Shown: in pieces, positions 1 through 6,206 of the stretch
Layout of the letters: every line of letters starts with the position of its first letter
Numbering within the stretch: position 1 is the first letter of the stretch
DNA from: an uncultured Variovorax sp.
Lineage (GTDB): Bacteria; Pseudomonadota; Gammaproteobacteria; Burkholderiales; Burkholderiaceae_C
Assembly (NCBI GenBank): GCA_903872875.1
Contig: CAIQMJ010000846.1
Coordinates: 1 to 15,668 of the forward strand
Direction: 5' to 3'
Length of the DNA stretch: 15,668 nucleotides
Program-made: the position numbers and the translations under genes
Notes under the pieces: model-generated
The model's input: only the letters and a program-made list of their open reading frames with translations
Databases searched by the model: none
Told to the model about the DNA's origin: nothing

Positions 1-1324
1 CCTCGGCCATCGCCGCCGCGGCCGTGCGCACGACCGACGCGGCCGCATCTTCCACTGCAATGCCGAGTGGCGCCGCCACGTCGCGCACGATCGCGGCCTC
101 GGCGGCATCCCGGTCGAGCGCAACGCCACCGGCCAGCCGCGCGGGCAGCCGGCCGAGCAGGCACAGCGCGTCGGTCAGCGTGGCCCGGTCGCCGCCGAGG
201 CCGTAGGCGGCCGGGCCGGGCCAGGCGCCCTGCGAGTGCGGGCCAAGCCGCAATGCGCCACCGGCCAGCACCTGCACCACGCTGCCGCCGCCGACCGACA
301 GCGAGTCGACATCGGCGCAGCGCAGCCGCAGCGAAAGGTCGCCGCACTGCAGCGTTTCGGCGAAGGCCGGGCGCCCGTCCTCCACCAGCCCGATGTCGGT
401 ACTGGTGCCACCGACATCGATCGCCAGCAGCGATGACGGAAGTCCGGGCTGGCCCTGCAGGCTCGCCGCCACGCCCTGCAGCGCGGCGCAGGGGCCGGAC
501 ATCGCCAGGCTCACCGGCCGCGCCGCGACGTCGCGCCAGGCGCCGGTGCCGCCTTCGGAGCGCATCAGGAAGGGCTCGGGCAGGCCACGCGCTGTGAGCG
601 CCGCTGCAAGCTCGCGCAGGTAGTCGCTGACCATCGGCTTGCAGTACGCATCGAGCGCGGTCGTGAGGAAGCGCTCGAACTCGCGCGGCTTCGGGTCGAC
701 CTCGGACGAGCGCGAGATGAAAACCTCGGGCAAGCGTGCACGCATGGCGTCGGCCACGTGCAACTCGTGCGCGGCGTTGCGGTGCGCGAACAGCAGACAG
801 ACGGAGATGGCGCGCACGCCTGCATCGGCGATCGCCTGTGCGATGGCGTCAATCCCAGAGAGGTCGAGCGGCGCCGTCTCGCTCCCCTGCGCGTCGATGC
901 GGCCGCCGATCTCGAAGCGAAGGCGCGCGGGGAACAGCGCGGACTCGGGCACCGCGGGCGCGATCACCGGCGCATACAGCGCGCGCCGGTCCTGCCGCGC
1001 GAGCGCGAGCACGTCGCGCATGCCGGCCGTGGTGACGACGGCGATCGGCGGCGCGTTCTGTTCGAGCAGCAGGTTGGTAACCACGGTCGAGCCGTGCACG
1101 ATGCGGGCCACCTCGGCGGGCGCGATGCCGTGCTCGGCGCAGAGCCGGTCGATGCCGGCGAGCACCGGCGCCGCGAGCTGCCCCGCCACGCGCGGATGCT
1201 TGAGGCTCAGCAGCCGGCCGTCCGAGCCGGCAGCGACCACGTCGATGAAGGTGCCGCCCATGTCGACACCGATCGACCAGCGCGTGCGGTCGGCGCCGTG
1301 GGTGCGCGCGGCGGCGACGCTCAT
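1..1324 (-). CDS. hyuA: Hydantoinase/5-oxoprolinase family, subunit A (HyuA-like), C-terminus cut by window edge
   Basis: This is the first 441 residues of a HyuA/OplA-type protein; family members are usually near 700 residues, so roughly the last third lies outside the window. The family hydrolyses N-methylhydantoin, hydantoins or 5-oxoproline with ATP, usually together with a HyuB subunit. The ATG at 1324 is followed by an actin-like phosphate-binding motif GVDMGGTFID (residues 19-28), the family motif HGSTVVTN (77-84) and a second nucleotide-binding motif DVGGTSTDI (303-311), with SGPCAALQGV (276-285) before it. No stop interrupts the frame. The ATG overlaps the TGA of the upstream dehydrogenase gene (ATGA), so the two are probably translationally coupled. 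A hyuB partner would be expected just beyond the left edge. The family is clear; the substrate (hydantoin, N-methylhydantoin or oxoproline) is not. Confidence 0.9.
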   Translation of the reverse strand, partial: MSVAAARTHGADRTRWSIGVDMGGTFIDVVAAGSDGRLLSLKHPRVAGQLAAPVLAGIDRLCAEHGIAPAEVARIVHGSTVVTNLLLEQNAPPIAVVTTAGMRDVLALARQDRRALYAPVIAPAVPESALFPARLRFEIGGRIDAQGSETAPLDLSGIDAIAQAIADAGVRAISVCLLFAHRNAAHELHVADAMRARLPEVFISRSSEVDPKPREFERFLTTALDAYCKPMVSDYLRELAAALTARGLPEPFLMRSEGGTGAWRDVAARPVSLAMSGPCAALQGVAASLQGQPGLPSSLLAIDVGGTSTDIGLVEDGRPAFAETLQCGDLSLRLRCADVDSLSVGGGSVVQVLAGGALRLGPHSQGAWPGPAAYGLGGDRATLTDALCLLGRLPARLAGGVALDRDAAEAAIVRDVAAPLGIAVEDAAASVVRTAAAAMAE

Positions 1325-2559
1325 CGGAAGCGGCCGGGTGCGAACGGCGCCAGGTCGACCTGCGTCGGACGGCCAGCGACCAGGTGCGCGACCTCGCGGC
1401 CGGTGCTGGCACCCATGCACATGCCCATGTGGCCATGCCCGAAAGCCAGCCAGGCGTTGTCGGCCTTCTCCGCGCGGCCGACGACCGGCAGGCTGTCGGG
1501 CATCGACGGCCGGTGGCCCATCCAGCGCGTGACCTCGGAGGTGTCGAGGTGCGGGAACAGTTGCTGGCCCTGCTTGAGCAGCGCGTCGGCGCGCGCGTAG
1601 TTCGGCGGCGCCTTCAAGCCGGCGAACTCGACAGTGCCGGCCAGCCGCAGGCCCATCGCCATCGGGTTGACCATCAGGTTGTGCTCGACCGCCATCACGG
1701 TGTGGCGCAGCCCGAGGTTCGAACTGCGCACGGTGACGTGGTAGCCGCGTTGCGTTTCCAGCGGCACGCGGCTGCCGAGCTGCGCGGCGAGCGGCGCCGA
1801 CCAGGCGCCCGCGGCCACGACCACGCCATCGACCGCGAGCGGCTCGCCGCTGTCGAAGCGCACGCCGGTGACGCGGCCGCCCTGCCGCTCGAAGCCGGTG
1901 GCACGGCGCCGGTCGGTGCGCGCACCCAGTGCCACGCAGTGCGCATGCAGCGCCTTGACGAGTGCGGACGGGTCGCTGGTCGAGCCGTTGTCGGGTGCGA
2001 GGATGCCGAAGCGGAAGCGGCCCTTGAGGTCGGGCTCCAGGTGTTCGAGTTCGTCGCGCTCGACGTCGACCAGCTTGACGCCCAGCGAGCGGCGCAGGTT
2101 CATGCCCCACTGCCATTGCGCGGCGGTTTCACGCGATGAATAGACATACAGGCAGCCGGAACGGCGCACCAGCGACTGGGCGCCGGCCTCGGCCAGCAGC
2201 GGGTCATAGCAGTCGAAGATGGGTTCGAGCAGGCTGCGCAGCGCAGCGGCGATGCGCGTGACCTCTTGCCGGCTCGAATGCCGGAGCATGCGCACGAGCC
2301 AGGGCAGCACGACCGGCGCATAGCCCCAGCGCACGGTGAGCGGCCCGAGCGGATCGAGCAGCCAGCGCGGCACTTTCTTCCACATGTTGGGCATGCCGAC
2401 AGGCAGGCAGGCACTGGGCGACAGCGAGCCCGCGTTGCCGAAGGAGCAGGCTTCGCCGGGCCCCAGCGGATCGATGAAGGTGACCTGGTGGCCGTCGCGT
2501 TGCAGCCAGGCGGCTGTACAGACGCCCACGATTCCAGTTCCGATGACGGCGATGTGCAT
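1321..2559 (-). CDS. FAD-dependent D-amino acid dehydrogenase-like oxidoreductase (DadA/DAO family)
   Basis: A 412-residue flavoprotein of the DAO fold, probably oxidising the C-N bond of an amino acid or related amine and passing electrons to the respiratory chain. The N-terminus carries the Rossmann FAD motif AVIGTGIVG directly after the start, then a SFGNAGSLSPS segment typical of DadA. Near the C-terminus are GHRPSMPDSLPVVG and FGHGHMGM, which in this family line the flavin and substrate pocket. The frame stays open to a TTG/ATG-rich stretch up to 2619, but the ATG at 2559 puts the Rossmann strand at residue 3, as in relatives, so I chose it; no strong ribosome site is visible there. The gene is first in a leftward operon with the HyuA-like gene (4-base overlap) and divergent from a LysR regulator. 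It may act on the D-amino acid or N-alkyl amino acid released by the hydantoinase; that is inference. Confidence 0.87.
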   Translation of the reverse strand: MHIAVIGTGIVGVCTAAWLQRDGHQVTFIDPLGPGEACSFGNAGSLSPSACLPVGMPNMWKKVPRWLLDPLGPLTVRWGYAPVVLPWLVRMLRHSSRQEVTRIAAALRSLLEPIFDCYDPLLAEAGAQSLVRRSGCLYVYSSRETAAQWQWGMNLRRSLGVKLVDVERDELEHLEPDLKGRFRFGILAPDNGSTSDPSALVKALHAHCVALGARTDRRRATGFERQGGRVTGVRFDSGEPLAVDGVVVAAGAWSAPLAAQLGSRVPLETQRGYHVTVRSSNLGLRHTVMAVEHNLMVNPMAMGLRLAGTVEFAGLKAPPNYARADALLKQGQQLFPHLDTSEVTRWMGHRPSMPDSLPVVGRAEKADNAWLAFGHGHMGMCMGASTGREVAHLVAGRPTQVDLAPFAPGRFR

Positions 2560-2607
2560 GGCGACGAATTCTGGGAAGCACCCGAACATCAGGCAAGCCA
2601 ATTGTTT

Positions 2608-2638
2608 TGATGTGCCCATCAGAAATTTTGATAATCAA
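2608..2638. promoter_or_regulatory. Cluster of TGAT/ATCA half-sites, candidate LysR-type operator
   Basis: The AT-rich patch between the divergent dehydrogenase and LysR genes has four half-sites: TGAT at 2608, ATCA at 2618, TGAT at 2629 and ATCA at 2634. They form ATCAGAAATTTTGAT (2618-2632, 12 of 14 arm bases symmetric, fitting the T-N11-A rule of LysR regulators) and TTGATAATCAA (2628-2638, a perfect palindrome around one base). The position, about 50-80 bases from both starts, suits autoregulation and activation of the leftward operon. Binding is inferred. Confidence 0.5.
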
Positions 2639-2677
2639 CACGTCGCCGCTTCGGCGGCTTCCCAAGGTGGTGCAGCG

Positions 2678-3592
2678 ATGAACATCAGTTTTCGGCAGAT
2701 GCGGGCTTTCTCGGCGGTCGCTCGGGCCGGCAGCTTCACGACGGCAGCGCGCCAGCTGCACCTGACGCAGTCGGCCGTGAGCATGCTCGTGCAGCAGTTG
2801 GAGGATTCGCTGGGCCTGCAGTTGTTCGACCGCGGCGCCGCCGTGACGCTGACCGAGGCGGGCCAGCAGTTGCTGCCGCTGGCGCGACGGATCCTGGACG
2901 ACCTGAACCAGGTGATCGAGGGCGCGTCGGACCTGCGCACGCTGCGCCGCGGCATGCTGCGCGTGGTGGCGCCGCAGATGCTGGCCTGCACCTGGATCTC
3001 GTCGGTGCTGGGCGAATTCGAGGCGGCACATCCGGAGATCGGCCTGCGGGTGCTGGACGCGACCACCGACGACGTGGTGGGCACGGTGCGGCGCGGCGAG
3101 GTGGAGCTGGGCGTCGGCCCCGAGCGCTCGACCGGCGACGACGTGACGCGCACCTTCCTGATGGACGTGCCGATCCGCATGGTCTGCGCCGCGCGCCATC
3201 CGCTGGCCGAGCGCCGCGCGGTGGCGTGGGACGAGCTGCGCAGCGAACGCTGGGTGATCTACTCGAGCGAGTTCAACCGGCACCTGGAGCGCATCCTGCA
3301 GTCGCACGATGCGTCGCTGTCGATGCAGACCGCGGCCGAGGTGGGCTATCTCACAACGGCGCTCGCGCTGGTCGGCGTGGGCACCGGGCTGGCCGCCGTG
3401 CCCGACTACGCGCGCGTGTTCGCGGGCAATTTCGACGTGCGTTTCGTGCCGCTGCACGGGCCGGAGATCCGGCGCCAGTTCTTCATCTACCAGCGGCGCG
3501 GGATGGCGTTGTCACCGGCGGCGGAGGCGTTCATCGCGATGATGAGGAAGCGGGCTGGGCTGGGGGCTGTTGCGGTCAAGGCTGTGGTGTAG
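2678..3592 (+). CDS. LysR-family transcriptional regulator
   Basis: A 304-residue regulator of normal LysR length. Residues 1-60 form the winged helix-turn-helix, with FRQMRAFSAVARAGSFTTAA and QSAVSMLVQQLEDSLGLQLFDR showing the classic LysR signature. The rest is the periplasmic-binding-protein-like effector domain. The ATG at 2678 is preceded by AAGGTGG seven bases away and gives the standard N-terminus; the open frame upstream is a shadow of the divergent gene. It is transcribed away from the dehydrogenase-HyuA operon, which it most likely controls, with a metabolite of that pathway as co-inducer. The effector cannot be read from the sequence. Confidence 0.93.
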   Translation: MNISFRQMRAFSAVARAGSFTTAARQLHLTQSAVSMLVQQLEDSLGLQLFDRGAAVTLTEAGQQLLPLARRILDDLNQVIEGASDLRTLRRGMLRVVAPQMLACTWISSVLGEFEAAHPEIGLRVLDATTDDVVGTVRRGEVELGVGPERSTGDDVTRTFLMDVPIRMVCAARHPLAERRAVAWDELRSERWVIYSSEFNRHLERILQSHDASLSMQTAAEVGYLTTALALVGVGTGLAAVPDYARVFAGNFDVRFVPLHGPEIRRQFFIYQRRGMALSPAAEAFIAMMRKRAGLGAVAVKAVV

Positions 3593-3828
3593 CTTGCGCT
3601 TTGAGTGGCGCTGGTTGCTGGTTGCTGAAGTGTGTGCGGTGCTGGGGAAGCGTCGGCGAGTTCCCGGCTTGACTCTGCGGTTCGCTGAGGTGCACACGCC
3701 CATGGAACCCTCAAGCGCCCGTTATTCGGTGTGGGCCGGGCGCGTCTCACCAACGCCCTACGAGCTACGTCAACGTCAACGTCAACGTCAACGTCAACGT
3801 CAACGTCAAACAAAACAGCAAACAACGA
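3593..3828. other. Convergent intergenic region without a supported gene
   Basis: The 236 bases between the 3' ends of the LysR and GntR genes hold no convincing coding sequence. Open frames here have no family match I recognise, and one encodes only a Asp-Val or Arg-Gln run made by the hexamer repeat. There is a short imperfect duplication of GGTTGCT around 3613-3626. I see no stem followed by a T-run that would serve as a clear terminator for either gene. Confidence 0.6.
3767..3809. repeat. Hexanucleotide tandem repeat, seven perfect CGTCAA units
   Basis: Seven uninterrupted copies of CGTCAA fill 3768-3809, with one more matching base on the left. The array ends 19 bases from the stop codon of the GntR gene. 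Read on the minus strand it is a ladder of TTGACG, each unit five of six bases from the sigma70 -35 consensus. A perfect array of this size is prone to copy-number change by slippage. No role is known. Confidence 0.97.
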
Positions 3829-4560
3829 TCAGCGCGTCTTCCCCGCCACCAACCGCATCCCCGGCATCAACTCCGCCGCCAGCTCAGGCCGCTCCAGCGC
3901 GTAGTCGAGATTCATCCGCGCGATCTCGACATGCTCCTCGCCCAGCGCCTGCGCGCGCGAACCCTGGCCGCGCTCGATCGCCTGCACCAGCGCATGGTGC
4001 GTGCGATGCGCCTGCTTCATCCAGACGTGGCCCTCCTCCATCGACGACTGCATCGGCAGCATCGCGCTGGGCGACGCGAAAGGCTGGCCGTCGAGCATGT
4101 CCATCACGCGCTGCAGCGCCAGGTTGCCCGAGCCCTGCATGATGAGTTTGTGGAAGCGGTCGTTCATCTCGACATAGGCCGCGTAGTCGTCGATGTCCAT
4201 GTCCGGCTTGTTGACCGCCTTGTCGCCATCGTCCAGGCACTCGTGCAGCTCGCGCAGCAGTTGGCGCGGGGCGCCGTCTTCGGCGATCAGCCGCGCCGCA
4301 AAGCCCTCGATCAGCCCCCGCACGCGGATCGCATCGGCGATCTCCTGGGACGTGAAGCGGCGCATCTGGTAGCCGCCGCTGGGGGACTGCTCGATCAGTC
4401 CCTCGTGCTCCAGGCTCGTCAGCGCCAGCCGTACCGGCGTCCGCGACGCGCCGAGCTTCTCGGCCAGAGGGATCTCGGCCAGCCGCTCGCCGGGCACGAA
4501 CTCGCCTTTGAGGATCAGGTCGCGCAACTGGACCAGCACGCGGGATTGTTGGGAGTCCAT
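3829..4560 (-). CDS. GntR-family transcriptional regulator, FadR/VanR subgroup with FCD domain
   Basis: A 243-residue repressor-type protein. Residues 5-66 form a winged helix-turn-helix (GERLAEIPLAEKLGASRTPV, then LTSLEHEGLIEQSPSGGYQM). Residues about 75-220 form the all-helical FCD domain. Its expected metal or ligand positions are visible: N133/D134 and H137 in EMNDRFH, H185 in the QAHRTHH helix and H210 in EEHVEIA. The ATG at 4560 is preferred over an in-frame TTG at 4572; neither has a strong ribosome site. The gene is divergent from the Rieske-ligase-importer block and shares with it a region carrying two copies of a TTGCATGCA palindrome. The likely job is repressing that block, and perhaps itself, until a pathway substrate or intermediate binds the FCD pocket. 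The effector is unknown. Confidence 0.92.
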   Translation of the reverse strand: MDSQQSRVLVQLRDLILKGEFVPGERLAEIPLAEKLGASRTPVRLALTSLEHEGLIEQSPSGGYQMRRFTSQEIADAIRVRGLIEGFAARLIAEDGAPRQLLRELHECLDDGDKAVNKPDMDIDDYAAYVEMNDRFHKLIMQGSGNLALQRVMDMLDGQPFASPSAMLPMQSSMEEGHVWMKQAHRTHHALVQAIERGQGSRAQALGEEHVEIARMNLDYALERPELAAELMPGMRLVAGKTR

Positions 4561-4645
4561 CAGGATGTCCAAGGGCAGAAGAACATCGCCGATTCTAATG
4601 ATTCGACCCCCGACTGCACGCAGCCTTCAGCGACTGGTCCAGTTG

Positions 4646-4655
4646 TTGCATGCAT
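4646..4655. promoter_or_regulatory. Palindrome TTGCATGCAT, candidate second GntR operator
   Basis: The nine bases TTGCATGCA are identical to 4812-4820 in the same intergenic region, where they form part of a larger palindrome. This copy lies about 85 bases upstream of the GntR start. A repeat of a dyad-symmetric motif on both sides of a divergent region is the pattern expected for a GntR protein that controls its own gene and the neighbouring operon. No binding data can be inferred beyond this. Confidence 0.4.
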
Positions 4656-4773
4656 CCACAGAACGGTGCATTCAATCGACTCGAGCGCACCCCCTCGGTG
4701 CGGTATTTCTTCGTTCACGACGTCGATTTCTCGCAATACCAAAGCAAATCACTCGCTGTTTTTTGAAAACAGG

Positions 4774-4803
4774 TTGACCAAGGCCAAAGATGGATTCGAC
4801 AAT
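4774..4803 (+). promoter_or_regulatory. Candidate sigma70 promoter of the Rieske operon
   Basis: A -35 TTGACC (4774-4779) is followed after 18 bases by a -10 GACAAT (4798-4803). This matches five and four of the six consensus bases. Transcription would begin near 4810, inside the palindromic cluster, and give a leader of about 48 bases. The overlap of predicted start and operator fits direct repression. The -10 is imperfect, so the promoter is a candidate only. Confidence 0.4.
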
Positions 4804-4805
4804 GT

Positions 4806-4826
4806 ATGCAATTGCATGCAATGCAT
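4806..4826. promoter_or_regulatory. Overlapping palindromes, candidate GntR operator
   Basis: ATGCAATTGCAT (4806-4817) is a perfect 12-base palindrome. It overlaps TTGCATGCAA (4812-4821), a perfect 10-base palindrome, and ATGCAATGCAT (4816-4826), nearly symmetric. GntR-family dimers of the FCD group bind short dyads of this general form. The cluster sits at the predicted transcription start of the Rieske operon and 32 bases before its ATG. The stacked half-sites suggest either two dimers or one site in alternative registers. Confidence 0.55.
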
Positions 4827-4857
4827 GTGAGCCCAGGAAAACCTTGATGGAGCACCC

Positions 4858-6189
4858 ATGATCAGCGCCGAACAGAACGATTTCATCACCCGGGTTGGAC
4901 CCGGTACGCCCGCCGGCACGCTGCTGCGCCGCTACTGGCAGCCCGTGGCGCTGAGCGACGAACTGGCCGGCCCGCGCCCCGTGCGGCCGGTGAAGCTCAT
5001 GGGCCAGCACTTCGTCCTGTTCCGCGACGAGAAGGGCCAACTGGGCATGCTCGACCGCGACTGCCCGCACCGCGGCGCCGATCTGGCCTTCGGCCGCCTC
5101 GAGGACGGCGGCATCCGCTGCCCGTTCCACGGCTGGCTGTTCGACGCCAAGGGCAACTGCCTCGAAACGCCCGCCGAGCCCAAGGGCAGCAAGCTCTGCA
5201 GCCGCATCAAGCAGGCCGCCTATCCGGTCGTCGAACGTGCCGGAACCATCTTTGCGTACATCGGCGAAGGCGAGCCGCCGGCCTTCCCCGAGTTCGACTG
5301 CTTCGTCGCGCCCGACTCGCACACCTTCGCCTTCAAGGGCCTGTTCGAATGCAACTGGCTGCAGGCGCTGGAAGTCGGCATCGACCCGGCGCACGCGTCC
5401 TTCCTGCATCGCTTCTTCGAGGACGAGGACACCTCCGAGAGCTACGGCAAGCAGTTCCGCGGCGCCTCGGCCGACTCCGACGTCGCCATCACCAAGGTGC
5501 TGCGCGAATACGACTGCCCCGAAATCAACGTGGTCAACACCGACTACGGCATGCGCCTGACCGCGCTGCGCAAGCTGACCGAGGACACGACCCATGTGCG
5601 CGTGACCAACGTCGTGTTTCCGCAGGCCTTCGTGATCCCGATGAGCGCCGAGATGACGATCTCGCAATGGCACGTGCCGGTCGACGACACGCACTGCTAC
5701 TGGTACGCCATCTTCACCAGCTTCACCGGCCCGGTCGACAAGCAGCAGATGCGCGACCAGCGCCTGAAGCTCTACGAACTGCCCGACTACACATCGCGCA
5801 AGAACAAGCGCAACGACTACGGCTACAACGTCGAAGAGCAACTGACCCAGACCTACACCGGCATGGGCGACGACATCAACGTGCACGACCAGTGGGCCGT
5901 CGAATCGCAAGGCCCGATCCAGGACCGCACGCGCGAGCATCTGGGCACCACCGACAAGGGGATCATTGCCTACCGCCGCATGCTGGTGAAGGCGATCGAG
6001 AGCACGCTGGCCGGCGAGACCGCGCCGATGATCATCGATGCCGCACAGGCGAGCGCCCTCACCGGCCCGCCGTCGATCGACGGCATCGGCAATGCCGGCA
6101 ACACCGACAGCTACTGGCAGACCGCCGACCACGAGCGCCGCCTGAAGTCCGACTGGGCCTCTGCCCGCCTGGCGCAGAGCGCCGCCTGA
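4858..6189 (+). CDS. Rieske non-heme iron oxygenase, alpha subunit of phthalate-dioxygenase type
   Basis: A 443-residue oxygenase close to the length of phthalate 4,5-dioxygenase oxygenase. The N-terminal Rieske domain binds a [2Fe-2S] cluster through C69-P-H71 and C88-P-F-H91. The catalytic domain holds the mononuclear iron motif NWLQALEVGIDPAHASFLH (166-184), with N166, the electron-bridging D176 and ligands H179 and H184; I did not pin down the third, acidic ligand. PHRGADLAFGRLEDGGIRCP and the long C-terminal half are typical of the family, whose members hydroxylate rings or remove O- or N-methyl groups and work as alpha-only oligomers; no beta subunit is encoded here. The start is supported by GGAG five bases upstream. 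It is the first gene of the block and is followed by a ferredoxin and a reductase that can supply electrons. The substrate is unknown; the context suggests a gamma-glutamylated amine. Confidence 0.93.
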   Translation: MISAEQNDFITRVGPGTPAGTLLRRYWQPVALSDELAGPRPVRPVKLMGQHFVLFRDEKGQLGMLDRDCPHRGADLAFGRLEDGGIRCPFHGWLFDAKGNCLETPAEPKGSKLCSRIKQAAYPVVERAGTIFAYIGEGEPPAFPEFDCFVAPDSHTFAFKGLFECNWLQALEVGIDPAHASFLHRFFEDEDTSESYGKQFRGASADSDVAITKVLREYDCPEINVVNTDYGMRLTALRKLTEDTTHVRVTNVVFPQAFVIPMSAEMTISQWHVPVDDTHCYWYAIFTSFTGPVDKQQMRDQRLKLYELPDYTSRKNKRNDYGYNVEEQLTQTYTGMGDDINVHDQWAVESQGPIQDRTREHLGTTDKGIIAYRRMLVKAIESTLAGETAPMIIDAAQASALTGPPSIDGIGNAGNTDSYWQTADHERRLKSDWASARLAQSAA

Positions 6190-6206
6190 ACGAGCGATTG
6201 CACGAC

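Larger units (their letters stand above)
4561..4857. other. Divergent control region between GntR regulator and Rieske operon
   Basis: This 297-base region is visibly richer in A and T than its neighbours and holds no supported gene. From left to right it has a possible leftward -10 for the regulator (ATTCTA at 4592-4597, TAGAAT on the minus strand, with no good -35), a TTGCATGCAT palindrome (4646-4655), a small inverted repeat GTTTT-TTG-AAAAC (4758-4770), the rightward promoter and the palindromic cluster at 4806-4826. A ribosome site GGAG (4849-4852) lies five bases before the Rieske ATG. Confidence 0.7.

Noticed and set aside
3767..3809. CRISPR-like array
   Set aside because: Units are six bases with no spacers and no cas genes nearby; it is a simple sequence repeat.
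3487..3825. Minus-strand frame with an Asp-Val repeat
   Set aside because: The repeat is simply the translation of the CGTCAA array, and the remainder is antisense to the LysR gene.
4560..4742. Short minus-strand frame of 60 codons whose TGA overlaps the GntR ATG (TGATG), possible leader peptide
   Set aside because: It starts with TTG, lacks a ribosome site and overlaps the candidate operators. The overlap with the GntR start could be chance. Conservation would be needed to revive it.
4672..6132. Long minus-strand open frame of 486 codons opposite the Rieske gene
   Set aside because: It encodes low-complexity Val/Ala/Gly/Arg-rich sequence without domains, a product of high GC in the third codon positions of the real gene. 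Similar long antisense frames at 2204-3457, 6111-7664 and 9254-11185 were dropped for the same reason.
4858..6189. Classical aniline dioxygenase (TdnA1A2) locus
   Set aside because: There is no beta subunit, the oxygenase has phthalate-dioxygenase features, and the electron donors differ from the single reductase of Tdn systems.
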